Shown in pieces: positions 10,601-16,944 of a stretch of DNA of 16,944 nucleotides. The DNA comes from Chloromonas sp. AAM2 (lineage: Eukaryota > Chlorophyta > Chlorophyceae > Chlamydomonadales > Chlamydomonadaceae). The stretch's first letter is position 1; each line of letters starts with the position of its first letter. The notes below the pieces were generated by a model. That model made no database searches, had not been told where the DNA came from, and saw only the letters and a program-made list of their open reading frames with translations. Made by a program: the position numbers and the translations under genes. Where the stretch lies: contig QAXH01001946.1 in NCBI GenBank assembly GCA_004335635.1, positions 7,272-24,215 of the forward strand, in the 5' to 3' direction.

Positions 10601-13600
10601 GGAAACTTAGCTCCGAGGAACAGGAAGCTGTTAACCAGGAGCTGGAACGGCTGGAGGCGGAGCTGGCGAAAGGCAACAGAGTGCGGCGACGCAACCTACA
10701 AACCCACATGTCGCGGTCAAAGCCAAAGCACCACGTGCAACCAGGCGGCAGGCTGCAGAGCGATTCAGGCGCGCATGTCAACTCATCAGATGCACTTCTC
10801 GACTCGAGATCCCTGCCTGGAGACGAGGATGCCACTGCGAGTGGCAACCCTTCCTCCTCAGATCGCCAGGTCCGAACTGTCTCCCCCAGCAGGTTCCGAC
10901 AGGAGGACCAGCAGCAGCAGCGGCAGCAGCAGACAGAGCAACGACAAGAGCAAGTAGCTGTTGCTGGCCGCCAAGACCAACAGCAGATAGACGCTTTCAT
11001 GGAGCGGCGGCAGCCACGTTCTGCTTCAAGTTGCAGAGATGAGCAGGACCCCTCAGCAAGCCTTGGTCGCAATGCCAGCTCAACTAGGCAGACGCCTGCT
11101 AGGGATCAGCCGGGTCAGGAACTTGCCCGCAATGACAGCCGCAGCGCGTCTGCAAGTGCGCTGGTCAGGGATTCCCGCGCGGCATCTCGCAATGCGGACA
11201 TCACCAGCACCCTATGTGCTCCACACCAGCAGGAGCAGAACGAGCTGCCCAGCGCTGAAACTGTTGCAGCTGCTGCAGCCACATTGGATGCCTCCCGGCC
11301 TGACAGTGTGTCGCCATGGGTTGACGATCGAGCCTCCTTTCATGACGAAGGCGACATGCAGCTCCTCCGCTCTGCCAGCCGTACCGCAGGACCAAACGGG
11401 GCATTACCAGGGTCAGGGACGGCTTCAGCTAGGACGGAGCAATCACCACGGAACGGCAGCGGTGGCTGTGCCGCTGGTGCACCTACAGTGGCTGCAGTGC
11501 AGATTCCGCATCTGGCTCAGGCACAGCGACGCTTGCTGACGGCCGATGCATCTCTTATATTTCCTGAACGGCCGGATAGGCCTGCCACGGCCGACAGCAT
11601 CATGGGCGCAGTGTATGCGGACTCGTTTGCCAGTAGCACCGTGCAGACACCAGGAAGGCGTGGAGCAGAGGATCAGGTGCGAAGGGCTGAGCTCACCTGT
11701 CACATCTATCGACTTGACTCCATGCCAGGTTTGACTAGTTCGTCAGTGTTACTGAACTCAAGCGTTTGCTTGTACCATACGTGCTTCTCTCACTGATGTA
11801 TGTGCACTCTCGATTGCGCTAATGCAGGGCTTTGAGATATCTGTTTACAACAGTCTGTCGAAGCCTGACTGGATGGTTGGTGCACTACCAGACGTTGGCC
11901 CGGATGAAGCCGGCAGCCCCGCGCACATGTTTGCGCACATCAACGCGGGGGGCCGCCGCACGCGGCGCAAATCCAACCTGCGAAATGCTGCCACCGTTGT
12001 TGCCGCTTCACCAGCATCGCAGCCTGAGCAGCAAGGCAACACACAGCAACATCTGCCCGGTGATGGGATGCTTGTGTCTGTTCCTGAGGACGTTGACGAA
12101 GAAAGTGCTCTTCAGCTGGAAGCCCTGCGGGCCATGTGGCAGTCTGCGCCTTACACAAGCTCAGGAACCAAGCCAACGTTCGTGTTGCCGCATCCGGACA
12201 GCGAGTCGGCTGCTGCCATATCCCAGATTATCAACGCCGCGGCTGAGGTGCGCTTCACAACTTCGGCCTGCACCATTGAATGCACGCAACCTGCACCAGC
12301 GCGCACTCATGCACTCACAATGCACGCATGCACACCATTAGCAGATTCCAAGCTGGCAATTGGAAGGACTGGGTAGATATGCACACCAGCAAGGCGTCAT
12401 GTCCAACCATCAACCTGCTTGTTGCGGGTGCATGTGCTGCCACAGGCGGACTGGCAGCGGTACGAGGCGGCCGCTGGGCAGCTGGTGGAGCAGTTGAGCG
12501 CAGCCCTGAGCCAACGTGAAACCCTGGATCGTGTGTCGCCCCTTCCCTTGGACGGTTCACAGGCGCAAGGAAGCCCGCTGCTGGCGAGCAGCCCGCTCGG
12601 CATGTTGGGCGGCCATGCGGCGCGCCAGAGCAGCCCGCCCAGCAGGGGCCGCCAGGCGCCACCATATGCAGGGCCACACCAGCTGCAGCGGGCCCTGTCT
12701 ATGATGGAGGATAGCTTAGCAGCTGCCATTGATCCAGATCGGCTCACAGGTGGGGTTTTATCTGAAGCCTTGGCGAGGATTGACAAGCATGTTGTATCTG
12801 GTTGTTGTTGTTGTTGGTAGCCTAGCCCGCAACAGTCACGTTAAGTGCTCTTCTGCTGATTGTGTTGTGAGGTAAGTCAGGAGCCGTACAAGTGCTGGCT
12901 GCAATCTAGCCTTGTGCTTGCCTTTCTTTGTTGCAGGGTTTGATGTGAGCCGCTATCCTGATGGTCTGTCTGACCTGATGGGGCGCCTGGTGGTCGCCCC
13001 CATGGCCACCCGGTACCTGTTCTGGAAGAAGGTACAGAGCATCAGCCAACTCAAACAACGGTAAGGAGTGTTTTCACACTCTGCTCAGTACCACCCTCTT
13101 GCATTACATCAGGTTCTCTATGGAGCATGGCACGAGCATGGCGCTCGTTTTGGAGAAACGTAGCATATCCCAGAGCAGACAGCTTTGTGCTCCAATGTTC
13201 CCCCTGCACCGAGGAATGCAGGACTCTGCTACCAACTCTAATGCCCCTGAACACAGCATGCAAGCTTGAGCTCAGTGCCATCTGCATCGCTGATTTTTCT
13301 ACATGCCTGGATGTGGTGCCTGGATGTGGTATTCAATGCTCTCGTGCATGAGCACAACCGCAAGATGTCTTGCATAGCTTAATCAGAAGCTGTCTTGCAC
13401 GGTGCATGCAGAGTGATGGAGGACCGTGCCCTGGAGGATCAGCTGCGCAGCCTCTCATGGGCCTCCACCTTCCAGACAGGCCACTGTGCCCGCCCCTCGG
13501 GCGCCATCCCGCCCCGCTTCCTTGACGCCCATGCGGCCGCCGCGCCCAGTGCTGCCGCCACCGGTGCTCCGCTGGGCCTGGTCAAACCGACAGGCTGGTC

Positions 13601-15506
13601 CTCAGGCGCTCTGGCCCTCGCCACAGCAAGACGTGTCCCCTGGGCTACAGCCATTCCTAACGAAGACCTTCGCCCACAGGCCGCCGTCATGCCTATCTCC
13701 CATCCCATCACGCTTCGCCCCCGGAATGATACCCCGGGGGGCAGTGGCGGCGTTGTGGTTGACTGGGACGGAGTGGATGCACCTGTGGTGGGCGATGGGC
13801 CTGACGTGCTGCCCCGCTTGCAGCAGGCAGTGGGCATGCCGCCGCTGGCGCTGGACCAGCTGCAACAGGACGCCAGCCGGGGCAGGCAGTTCTTCCCGCC
13901 ACAGGTAGGCCTGCACCCAGGCTACCACCCATGTAGCCACACTCTTGGCGCCCAAGCCTGGTCAACAGTCTCACCTTGTGCTGTATGCACAGCTAATGCT
14001 GACGCAGCTTTGGCCGCCTTTTATTCCAGAAAGGCACGCAAGGCATGCAGTAGCATGAAGAACGGCCGATTCTACACAACTCAAATTTGAACATCGCTTG
14101 CACTGTGTGCCACAGGGGCAAGAGGCGTTGGCTGCACGATTGGCCGCCCTGCTGGAGGCTCGGCGAGCTGCAAAGGCTGCGGCGGCAGTTGATGACCCGC
14201 ACGCAGGGCCACTCACAAACCGCAGTAACCTGAGCATACAGACCCTGGACGCTGATGAGACGCAAGTGGAGACCCTCACAAACATGACGATTGCGCTACA
14301 CAAAGACCTCCTTGCGCGTCATCATCAGCGTATCGGTCATTCTAGCAACACGCTTGTTCCCGGAAAGGGGCACATGGCTGGCTGGGCGCCACCAGCTGAG
14401 TTCCCACAGGGCTACAATGGCCGTGATACCTTTCATGATACACCCGATCCGTTCACCTACCCGCCACGACCACGTGCTGGTGCTGTTCCGAACCCGCTGC
14501 CACAGGTCACGCTGAAGGGCGCGGCAATGGCCAACATTGTCATGCGCCGACAGGAAGCGGAGCCGCTTGCACATGGGTTGCTCGGTTCAGGACTCAGTTT
14601 GTCAATCGCAGCACGCCCTGCGGTTGCCAACGCCTCTGTGGCAAAACATGTGCCGCAGCCGACAGGGCAGGGAAAACCGTTGCCGCGCGCTCAACCTCCG
14701 TTGGGGCCTGTGGCCTGTCCGCCGGCTTACGTGGCCTCTGAGGCTCAGCCAGGGAACGTGTTTTTCGTCACACCCCATGAGCACGCCTATGTTGGCATGC
14801 AAACTCGGATGCTGGACAACGCGTACGTGCCGGGCTTTGCACTGGGCAGTGTGCAGGATCAGCCTGGATTTCAAGGCCAGGACAGCTCCAAGCGCAAAGG
14901 CCAGGACCAAAGCGCGCCGCAAACCGACCGCACTCAGGGCATGGCGGACACGGGCAGGGGCGAAGACTCGCGTGAGTATGTGGATGGCGGTCCCTGGACG
15001 CCCTCCATGTCCCGTCGAAGCACTCCCTTTGGCGAGCTGTTTGCCACAGGTGGTCAAGTATCTGGCAGTGGCCAGATAGAAACATCGACGTCTGAGCAAC
15101 CCACGCTCCCTCCCCTGCCCTTTTCTGGCTTGTCTCGCCCAGTGTCTGCAGAGGGGCAGCTGGCAAATCGTCAGCCTTCGTTGACCCAGCCTTTGCCTTC
15201 CCTACCAGCACTGCATCGTCAGAGTGTGCGTCTACAGGACTTATGCATAAACAGCCCTCAGTCTTAAAGAGGCCTGCTACGAATGAGTCGACAAGATTTA
15301 CTACTTCTGCAGGTGGCTCTGCGGCCGTAGAGGCAAGGCCGCAAAGCACAAAGAGACAAGCTGTCAGCTTAGGCCAACAGATGGAGCAGTCACTGGCTGC
15401 TGTACATCGTCACCACTTCCGATTGGACGCTTCGTTTACTTCTGCCTGTAGGCAGGCTGAAGGAGCATTGATGTGTGTGCATGGTGTGCGTGTGGTATGT
15501 GTGTAG
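502..15506 (+). CDS. Giant multi-exon protein with Sfi1-like Trp repeats (about 2,800 residues)
   Basis: This is a single spliced gene assembled by joining exons whose splice phases match; the exon coordinates are in the summary. The sequence shows about 28 exons, near-universal GCAG acceptors and a continuous frame broken only by an apparent 1-base loss near 10030. The N-terminal third (exons 2-7) is an array of Trp-centred helical repeats like those of Sfi1-type centrin-binding proteins. The middle has an unrecognised ordered region (exons 10-13). The remainder is largely disordered, Ala/Ser/Pro/Gln-rich, with short conserved-looking islands. No signal peptide or membrane segment is evident. 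From the known biology of Sfi1-like proteins, a basal-body or centrin-fibre scaffold role is inferred, not shown. Uncertain points are the start (ATG 502, or a start upstream of the window), the intron 7 acceptor, introns 11, 14 and 18, and the C-terminus. Splitting this into two genes is disfavoured because no stop or 3' end falls between exons. Confidence 0.72.
653..903. repeat. Diverged direct duplication inside intron 1
   Basis: The segment 653-720 and the segment 828-903 share an ordered series of blocks: CGGCATGT/CTTCAA-like, AACGCTAATTTCA versus GACGCTAGCTTCA, and finally GAATGCTTTGA. They are separated by about 100 unrelated bases. The copies are clearly related but strongly diverged. 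The intron spans 628-948. The right copy ends just before its pyrimidine-rich tract and CTGCAG acceptor. Confidence 0.6.
1654..1687. repeat. (TG)17 microsatellite in intron 3
   Basis: An uninterrupted run of 17 TG units lies in intron 3 (1598-1989), close to its donor (CG|GTAAGG). It makes spurious Cys/Val ORFs on the plus strand and Thr/His ORFs on the minus strand, neither of which is coding. The rest of this 392-base intron shows no further feature. Confidence 0.97.
3035..3190. repeat. Diverged tandem duplication flanking a CA microsatellite in intron 6
   Basis: 3035-3076 (ACAGTAGGATAGCAGAACAT...) and 3150-3190 (ACAGTGGGATAGCAAGAAAT...) are diverged copies about 115 bases apart. Between them is a 15-base CA run (3090-3104), itself flanked by perfect copies of AAAGTAGCTC at 3081-3090 and 3107-3116. 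All of it lies in intron 6 (2945-3236). Confidence 0.8.
3650..4471 (+). other. Exons 8-9: linker after the repeat array
   Basis: Exon 8 (3650-4030, 127 codons) begins VEHSDWVAEQLEQRDERKAA, a charged helix continuing the repeat array. It becomes Ser/Thr-rich, then acidic (AAEEEADNRPLEEELAEG), and ends CAG|GTGGGT. Exon 9 (4268-4471, 68 codons) starts after TTGCAG with VTCADFPPAPLWRG and ends GAG|GTGAGC. Both exons are phase 0 throughout. An equally phased acceptor at 3573-3574 would extend exon 8 upstream by 25 codons (PCSAGRWYSFNVF...), and I cannot separate the two choices by eye. No catalytic motif is visible. Confidence 0.65.
4745..6252 (+). other. Exons 10-13: unrecognised ordered region
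   Basis: Exons 4745-5182, 5497-5649, 5823-5965 and 6168-6252 encode about 273 residues (roughly 522-794). Unlike the rest of the protein this stretch is free of low complexity. It includes QFSLWLGGGTGPDPWLWQRL, a hydrophobic helical part (ELIWLHRLALSEQFLEGC, LLVHVLEGALHHDC), and a C-terminal PEFSLTYPTYNPTSTWKDA segment. Hydrophobic and charged residues alternate as in a folded helical domain. I do not recognise the family. The junction between exons 11 and 12 keeps frame only with a GC donor at 5650. Intron 10 (5183-5496) stays open in frame in its distal part, but nothing convincing is encoded there. Confidence 0.7.
5650..5822 (+). other. Probable GC-AG intron (intron 11)
   Basis: Exon 11 reads ...NVILKQ up to 5649 and exon 12 begins in phase 0 at 5823 (GDLLVHVLEG) after TTTGCTGTGCAG. 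Joining these in frame needs the donor CAG|GCAGGT. Using the nearby GT at 5654 gives phase 1 and an immediate TGA in exon 12. A GT-AG alternative (5654-5733) would add a Cys-rich stretch that does not look coding. Confidence 0.6.
6527..7633 (+). other. Exons 14-16: Pro/Ala/Thr-rich, probably disordered
   Basis: Exon 14 (6527-6640) starts DPDAPPPPRPKPQTD. Exon 15 (6837-7257, 140 codons) is rich in Pro, Ala, Ser, Thr and Gly, with one short charged piece (SERIKMEMMG). Exon 16 (7529-7633) reads GIVLPQHKPLSLEDVQSRGV followed by an Ala-rich helix (GAAAAAILAAKA). Phases are 0 into exon 15 and 1 into exons 16 and 17. The composition suggests a flexible linker, and no domain is recognised. The exon 14/15 junction probably uses a GC donor at 6641. 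An alternative acceptor at 6798-6799, with a better pyrimidine tract, is out of phase with it. Confidence 0.62.
6641..6836 (+). other. Probable GC-AG intron (intron 14)
   Basis: CACAG|GCAAGC at 6641 closely matches the consensus GC donor (AG|GCAAGT). It joins in phase 0 to the acceptor TTGCAG ending at 6836. GT dinucleotides in the same phase lie nearby (6614, 6627), but their contexts (CCT|GTGGCA, CAC|GTGTCC) are poor donors. Confidence 0.55.
8272..8286 (+). repeat. CAA/CAG run encoding five glutamines
   Basis: One CAA followed by four CAG codons lies in the frame of exon 17. Further Gln-rich sequence (VQEQQAGQ) follows immediately. This is a typical, slippage-prone coding microsatellite. 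Confidence 0.9.
8907..8937. repeat. 12-bp direct repeat in intron 18
   Basis: ACACGACTTGTG occurs at 8907-8918 and again at 8926-8937, separated by 7 bases. The repeat lies inside the intron between exons 18 and 19. Confidence 0.85.
9079..9168 (+). repeat. Three 30-bp coding repeats (10-residue unit)
   Basis: Units at 9079-9108 and 9109-9138 encode RVSMAGTSGP and RVSMAGTAGL. A degenerate third unit, 9139-9168, encodes RSSMRASGVG. The DNA copies differ mainly at third positions, so the duplication has been kept in frame under some constraint. Confidence 0.75.
9362..9387. repeat. Perfect 13-bp tandem duplication in intron 19
   Basis: TATCAATCAAGGT is repeated head to tail at 9362-9374 and 9375-9387, inside the intron 9295-9506. 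It looks like a recent duplication. Confidence 0.9.
9507..10059 (+). other. Exons 20-21: charged helical region with an apparent frameshift
   Basis: Exon 20 (9507-9671, 55 codons) contains SAEARERLNQLDVSGLITLD and ends GAG|GTAGAT. Exon 21 (9848-10059) starts RLLSDSTTPRRVSDIGGV and continues as a charged helix (EQAAAAALKDELQQNTEELD, then ARWEQEWARTNL). Near 10030-10036 the coding signal moves to another frame, which reads EFKAWVQK up to an excellent donor, AAG|GTGAAA at 10060. That Trp motif matches the N-terminal repeats. Reading straight through instead meets a TGA at 10061-10063, and the splice phase no longer fits exon 22. The most economical explanation is one missing base, either an assembly error or a true lesion. 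Confidence 0.62.
10231..11676 (+). other. Exon 22: largest exon, Ser/Arg/Gln-rich
   Basis: These 482 codons follow TTTTTGTTTGCAG in phase 0 and end at CAG|GTGCGA. The first 150 residues or so look partly ordered: PVFTVTPEQLNIYLGGHM, DFEFDARFDVSRIVATS, GYDLKGELRDLMG, and a coiled-coil-like SEEQEAVNQELERLEAELAK. The remainder is low complexity, with Ser/Arg dipeptides, a Gln run (10909-10932) and Ala-rich stretches, and is probably disordered and phosphorylatable. Ordered-looking residues reappear at the end (AQAQRRLLTADASLIFPERP). A long open frame on the opposite strand (10314-11072) is a shadow of the biased codon use. Confidence 0.8.
10909..10932 (+). repeat. Interrupted CAG repeat encoding QQQQRQQQ
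   Basis: Four CAG codons, one CGG and three CAG codons lie in the frame of exon 22. The CGG interruption differs from CAG by a single base. Confidence 0.92.
11828..12749 (+). other. Exons 23-24
   Basis: Exon 23 (11828-12247, 140 codons) opens GFEISVYNSLSKPDWMVGAL, an ordered-looking segment. It then has a basic patch (GGRRTRRKSNLRN) and a helical end (SESAAAISQIINAAAE) before GAG|GTGCGC. Exon 24 (12446-12749) starts ADWQRYEAAAGQLVEQLSAA, an amphipathic helix. It continues Ser/Pro/Gly-rich and ends with HQLQRALSMMEDSLAAAIDP. Phases are 0 into both exons and 1 out of exon 24. The pattern is short helices separated by flexible linker. No named domain is recognised. Confidence 0.72.
12801..12817. 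repeat. (GTT)5 microsatellite in intron 24
   Basis: Five GTT units followed by GG lie in the intron 12750-12936. This intron begins CAG|GTGGGG and ends TTTCTTTGTTGCAG. Confidence 0.9.
12937..13904 (+). other. Exons 25-26: late Trp motif, then Pro/Ala-rich segment
   Basis: Exon 25 (12937-13060) encodes GFDVSRYPDGLSDLMGRLVV and then TRYLFWKKVQSISQLKQ. The core LFWKKV resembles the N-terminal Trp repeats, and the exon ends by splitting an Arg codon (CG|A), as the repeat exons do. Exon 26 (13412-13904, about 164 codons) starts VMEDRALEDQLRSLSWASTF and continues Pro/Ala/Gly-rich. Its end is partly ordered (VVVDWDGVDAPVVGDGPD, LALDQLQQDASRGRQFFPPQ). Intron 25 (13061-13411) holds only a 13-bp tandem duplication. 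Confidence 0.72.
13304..13329. repeat. Perfect 13-bp tandem duplication in intron 25
   Basis: TGCCTGGATGTGG is repeated head to tail at 13304-13316 and 13317-13329. It resembles the 13-bp duplication at 9362, but the sequence is unrelated. Confidence 0.9.
14116..15223 (+). other. Exon 27: long C-terminal exon
   Basis: The exon starts in phase 0 after TGTGCCACAG with GQEALAARLAALLEARRAAK, an Ala-rich helix. It contains ordered-looking islands (ETLTNMTIALHKDLLARHHQ, GNVFFVTPHEHAYVGMQTRM) between Pro/Gln/Ser-rich linkers, and a GGPWTPSMSRRSTPF stretch that could be phosphorylated. Without further splicing the frame stops at TAA 15265-15267, after QDLCINSPQS. I favour a donor at 15224 (A|GTGTGC, phase 1) leading to exon 28, because the downstream frame looks coding. 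Both C-termini are possible. Confidence 0.7.
15313..15506 (+). other. Probable terminal exon 28
   Basis: After the acceptor TACTTCTGCAG ending at 15312, the phase-1 frame reads GSAAVEARPQSTKRQAVSLG and then QQMEQSLAAVHRHHFRLDAS. The composition matches the rest of the protein. The frame stops at TAG 15504-15506. The last 13 residues or so (ALMCVHGVRVVCV) come from a GT-rich stretch and look less convincing. A further acceptor with a very strong pyrimidine tract (TTCTCTTTCCTACCAG, ending 15600) could instead replace this tail. Confidence 0.42.
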
Positions 15507-16669
15507 TCTCCGGTGGACTGATGAGTTGTGATGACGCCCAGCAATGTGGCGTTGATAAGCCAGCATCCGTGGTGCGTCATCCTTCTCTTTCCTACCAGCA
15601 TTGCGGGCTGATGTGCAAAGCTTGCCATGAATTCTTCCTCAAGACCACTCTTCCTATTTCTTTTTGGCATGACCATTGTATCAGACCCAGTTTAAACCCC
15701 ATATCGTTATGACTGTATCGGAGTCAGCCCATGTATGTTAGCTCAAAACATATTTATGTCTGCATGGTCCCTTGTATGTCTACACGACCTACACGACGTG
15801 GATTGTGTGGATGCAGCGCAGGCATGAAACAAACAAAACACTGGTGATCCTGACCCACAACGAACAGTGGCACACTGCCATTTGTCACGGAATCCGAGCC
15901 AGGTGCTGAGAATGGAACCGGCAACAGACAGCACAACCAGGAGGCGTCAAAACTATCTTGAGAGAGCACACCGCTGACACCAGCCTTCAGCGTTGTCGAT
16001 CACTCGCATCCTTTAGCCGTTGACTGTTCACGATCAGGCCGTTGAGTGAGCCGATCTGCGTCCACAGGGACATTTTGATCCATGTCATCTGCCGTGCCAG
16101 GGTGTGTAGCCGTTGACTGACGAGTGCAGGGTAGGTTTGAGCGCCAATGGTACACGTTGCAAGGTGGGTGCACACCACACAAACGCAGTAGGCCATACTG
16201 CGTTCCTGCCATACTTGTACTCCGAACACATCACGCCAGTGACACCAGGGACACGCTTCATTAGCAGGCAAGTGTACCCAATGCAAAAACTGCCCTGACA
16301 TCAGGGTTTGAACTGATGGCTCTTGGACATGGTTGCGGCTATGGGCAACAAAACACAAACGGTCAAAAACCGAAAGTCATTCCGATCGGCTAGATGATGC
16401 ATGCTCTGATCATCCAGGCCCTTCTCTTCACAAAGCCATAGCAAAGTCGATTGTTTCGTCCAAACACGACAACATGGCGATGAAGTTATGCATGAAGTCT
16501 GCCCAGCCACACGTCAATCAAAAGTAGCGCTCAGCCGGACTGCTTCAGAACCAGAACTAGCGAGCTTCTCATCACAGCCATACTGCCCTGGCCCCGTGCC
16601 GCTGGTCCTGGCCGCCACGGCCCCTCAATCTGTCGCAATTGAAAGCGCCACAAGCGTCAAAACAAACGT
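15507..16669. other. Non-coding interval between convergent genes
   Basis: No coding frame here resembles the neighbouring genes in composition. The interval should hold the 3' UTRs of the plus-strand gene and of the minus-strand gene ending at 16670. I find no TGTAA, the usual chlorophyte polyadenylation signal, on either strand between the two stops. Minor repeats only: TAGCCGTTGACTG at 16014-16026 and 16107-16119, and a doubled CTACACGAC-like motif near 15780-15800. Confidence 0.6.
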
Positions 16670-16944
16670 CTACGCCTTGGCCACATCCCCTTTGGCTGCT
16701 GCCGGCGGCTGGGGCTGGGGCAGGTACTGGCTCACATCATCCGCGTAAGCATTGGCCCGATACGCCGCTCTGCTGCGCACAGCCGCCAGAGCCGCAGCCA
16801 CCAGCTCAGACCGCTCCTTGCTGAACAGAGCGGCGTTGCCGATGTTCAAAATCCCGCAAGTCGCTCGCACACGCTCGATGTATGCCACCTCTGCCTTGAC
16901 TGACGGGTCAGTGATGGGGGCGTGGGAGTCTGCGGCGGGGGTGG
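16670..16944 (-). CDS. 3' end of an unrecognised minus-strand gene (partial)
   Basis: On the minus strand the frame is open from the window edge at 16944 to a TAG at 16670-16672, about 90 codons. It reads through ITDPSVKAEVAYIERVRATC, then GILNIGNAALFSKERSELVA, AALAAVRSRAAYRANAYADD and VSQYLP, with a Pro/Gln/Ala tail. It has an alternating helical pattern, no repeats and GC-rich third positions, and is clearly coding in style. The gene converges on the large plus-strand gene. I do not recognise the family, and its start and most of its exons lie outside the window. Confidence 0.7.
   Translation of the reverse strand, partial: TPAADSHAPITDPSVKAEVAYIERVRATCGILNIGNAALFSKERSELVAAALAAVRSRAAYRANAYADDVSQYLPQPQPPAAAKGDVAKA

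Noticed and set aside
10314..11072. 252-codon open frame on the minus strand
   Set aside because: It lies opposite exon 22 and is Ser/Cys/Arg-rich because of that exon's CAG/GC-rich codons. The plus frame has matching splice sites and sense composition.
1..16944. tRNA, rRNA, CRISPR array, intact transposon or bacterial operon
   Set aside because: I saw no cloverleaf, conserved rRNA segments, regular spaced repeats, transposase-like protein or ribosome-binding-site/start pattern. The exon-intron structure is eukaryotic.

Overview
The window looks like nuclear DNA from a green alga, probably a chlorophyte. Coding sequence is split into many short exons with fairly G/C-rich third positions. Introns are short (about 90-390 bases), begin mostly with GTGAG/GTAAG-like donors and end almost always in (T/C)GCAG. 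They carry TG/CA/GTT microsatellites, and the protein has long Ala/Gln/Ser-rich tracts. I see no bacterial operon structure, rRNA, tRNA, CRISPR array or intact mobile element. The lineage is inferred from gene style only.

One very large plus-strand gene fills almost the whole window. I chained about 28 exons by hand from an ATG proposed at 502 to a stop at 15506, or to an alternative stop at 15265-15267. Nearly all splice phases agree and no in-frame stop occurs, except at one apparent 1-base frameshift near 10030. The model gives about 2,800 residues. Exons: 502-627, 949-1091, 1391-1597, 1990-2121, 2477-2575, 2838-2944, 3237-3400, 3650-4030, 4268-4471, 4745-5182, 5497-5649, 5823-5965, 6168-6252, 6527-6640, 6837-7257, 7529-7633, 7856-8401, 8603-8773, 9059-9294, 9507-9671, 9848-10059 (frameshifted), 10231-11676, 11828-12247, 12446-12749, 12937-13060, 13412-13904, 14116-15223, 15313-15506.

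Protein layout: residues ~43-326 are a basic helical array of about 11 Trp-centred repeats (F/A-x-x-W-R/K type) resembling Sfi1-type centrin-binding repeats. Residues ~522-794 are a compact region with no family I recognise. After that come Pro/Ala/Ser/Gln-rich, probably disordered segments separated by short ordered islands, including single Trp-repeat-like motifs near 10040 and 13010. My best inference is a centrin-binding or basal-body/cytoskeletal scaffold. The repeat resemblance supports this, but no homology search was possible.

Positions 1-501 hold short tandem repeats, a TATA-like box and an inverted repeat, and may be promoter and 5' UTR or part of an upstream intron. Positions 15507-16669 are non-coding sequence between convergent genes. 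Positions 16670-16944 are the 3' coding end of a minus-strand gene that continues beyond the window and that I do not recognise.
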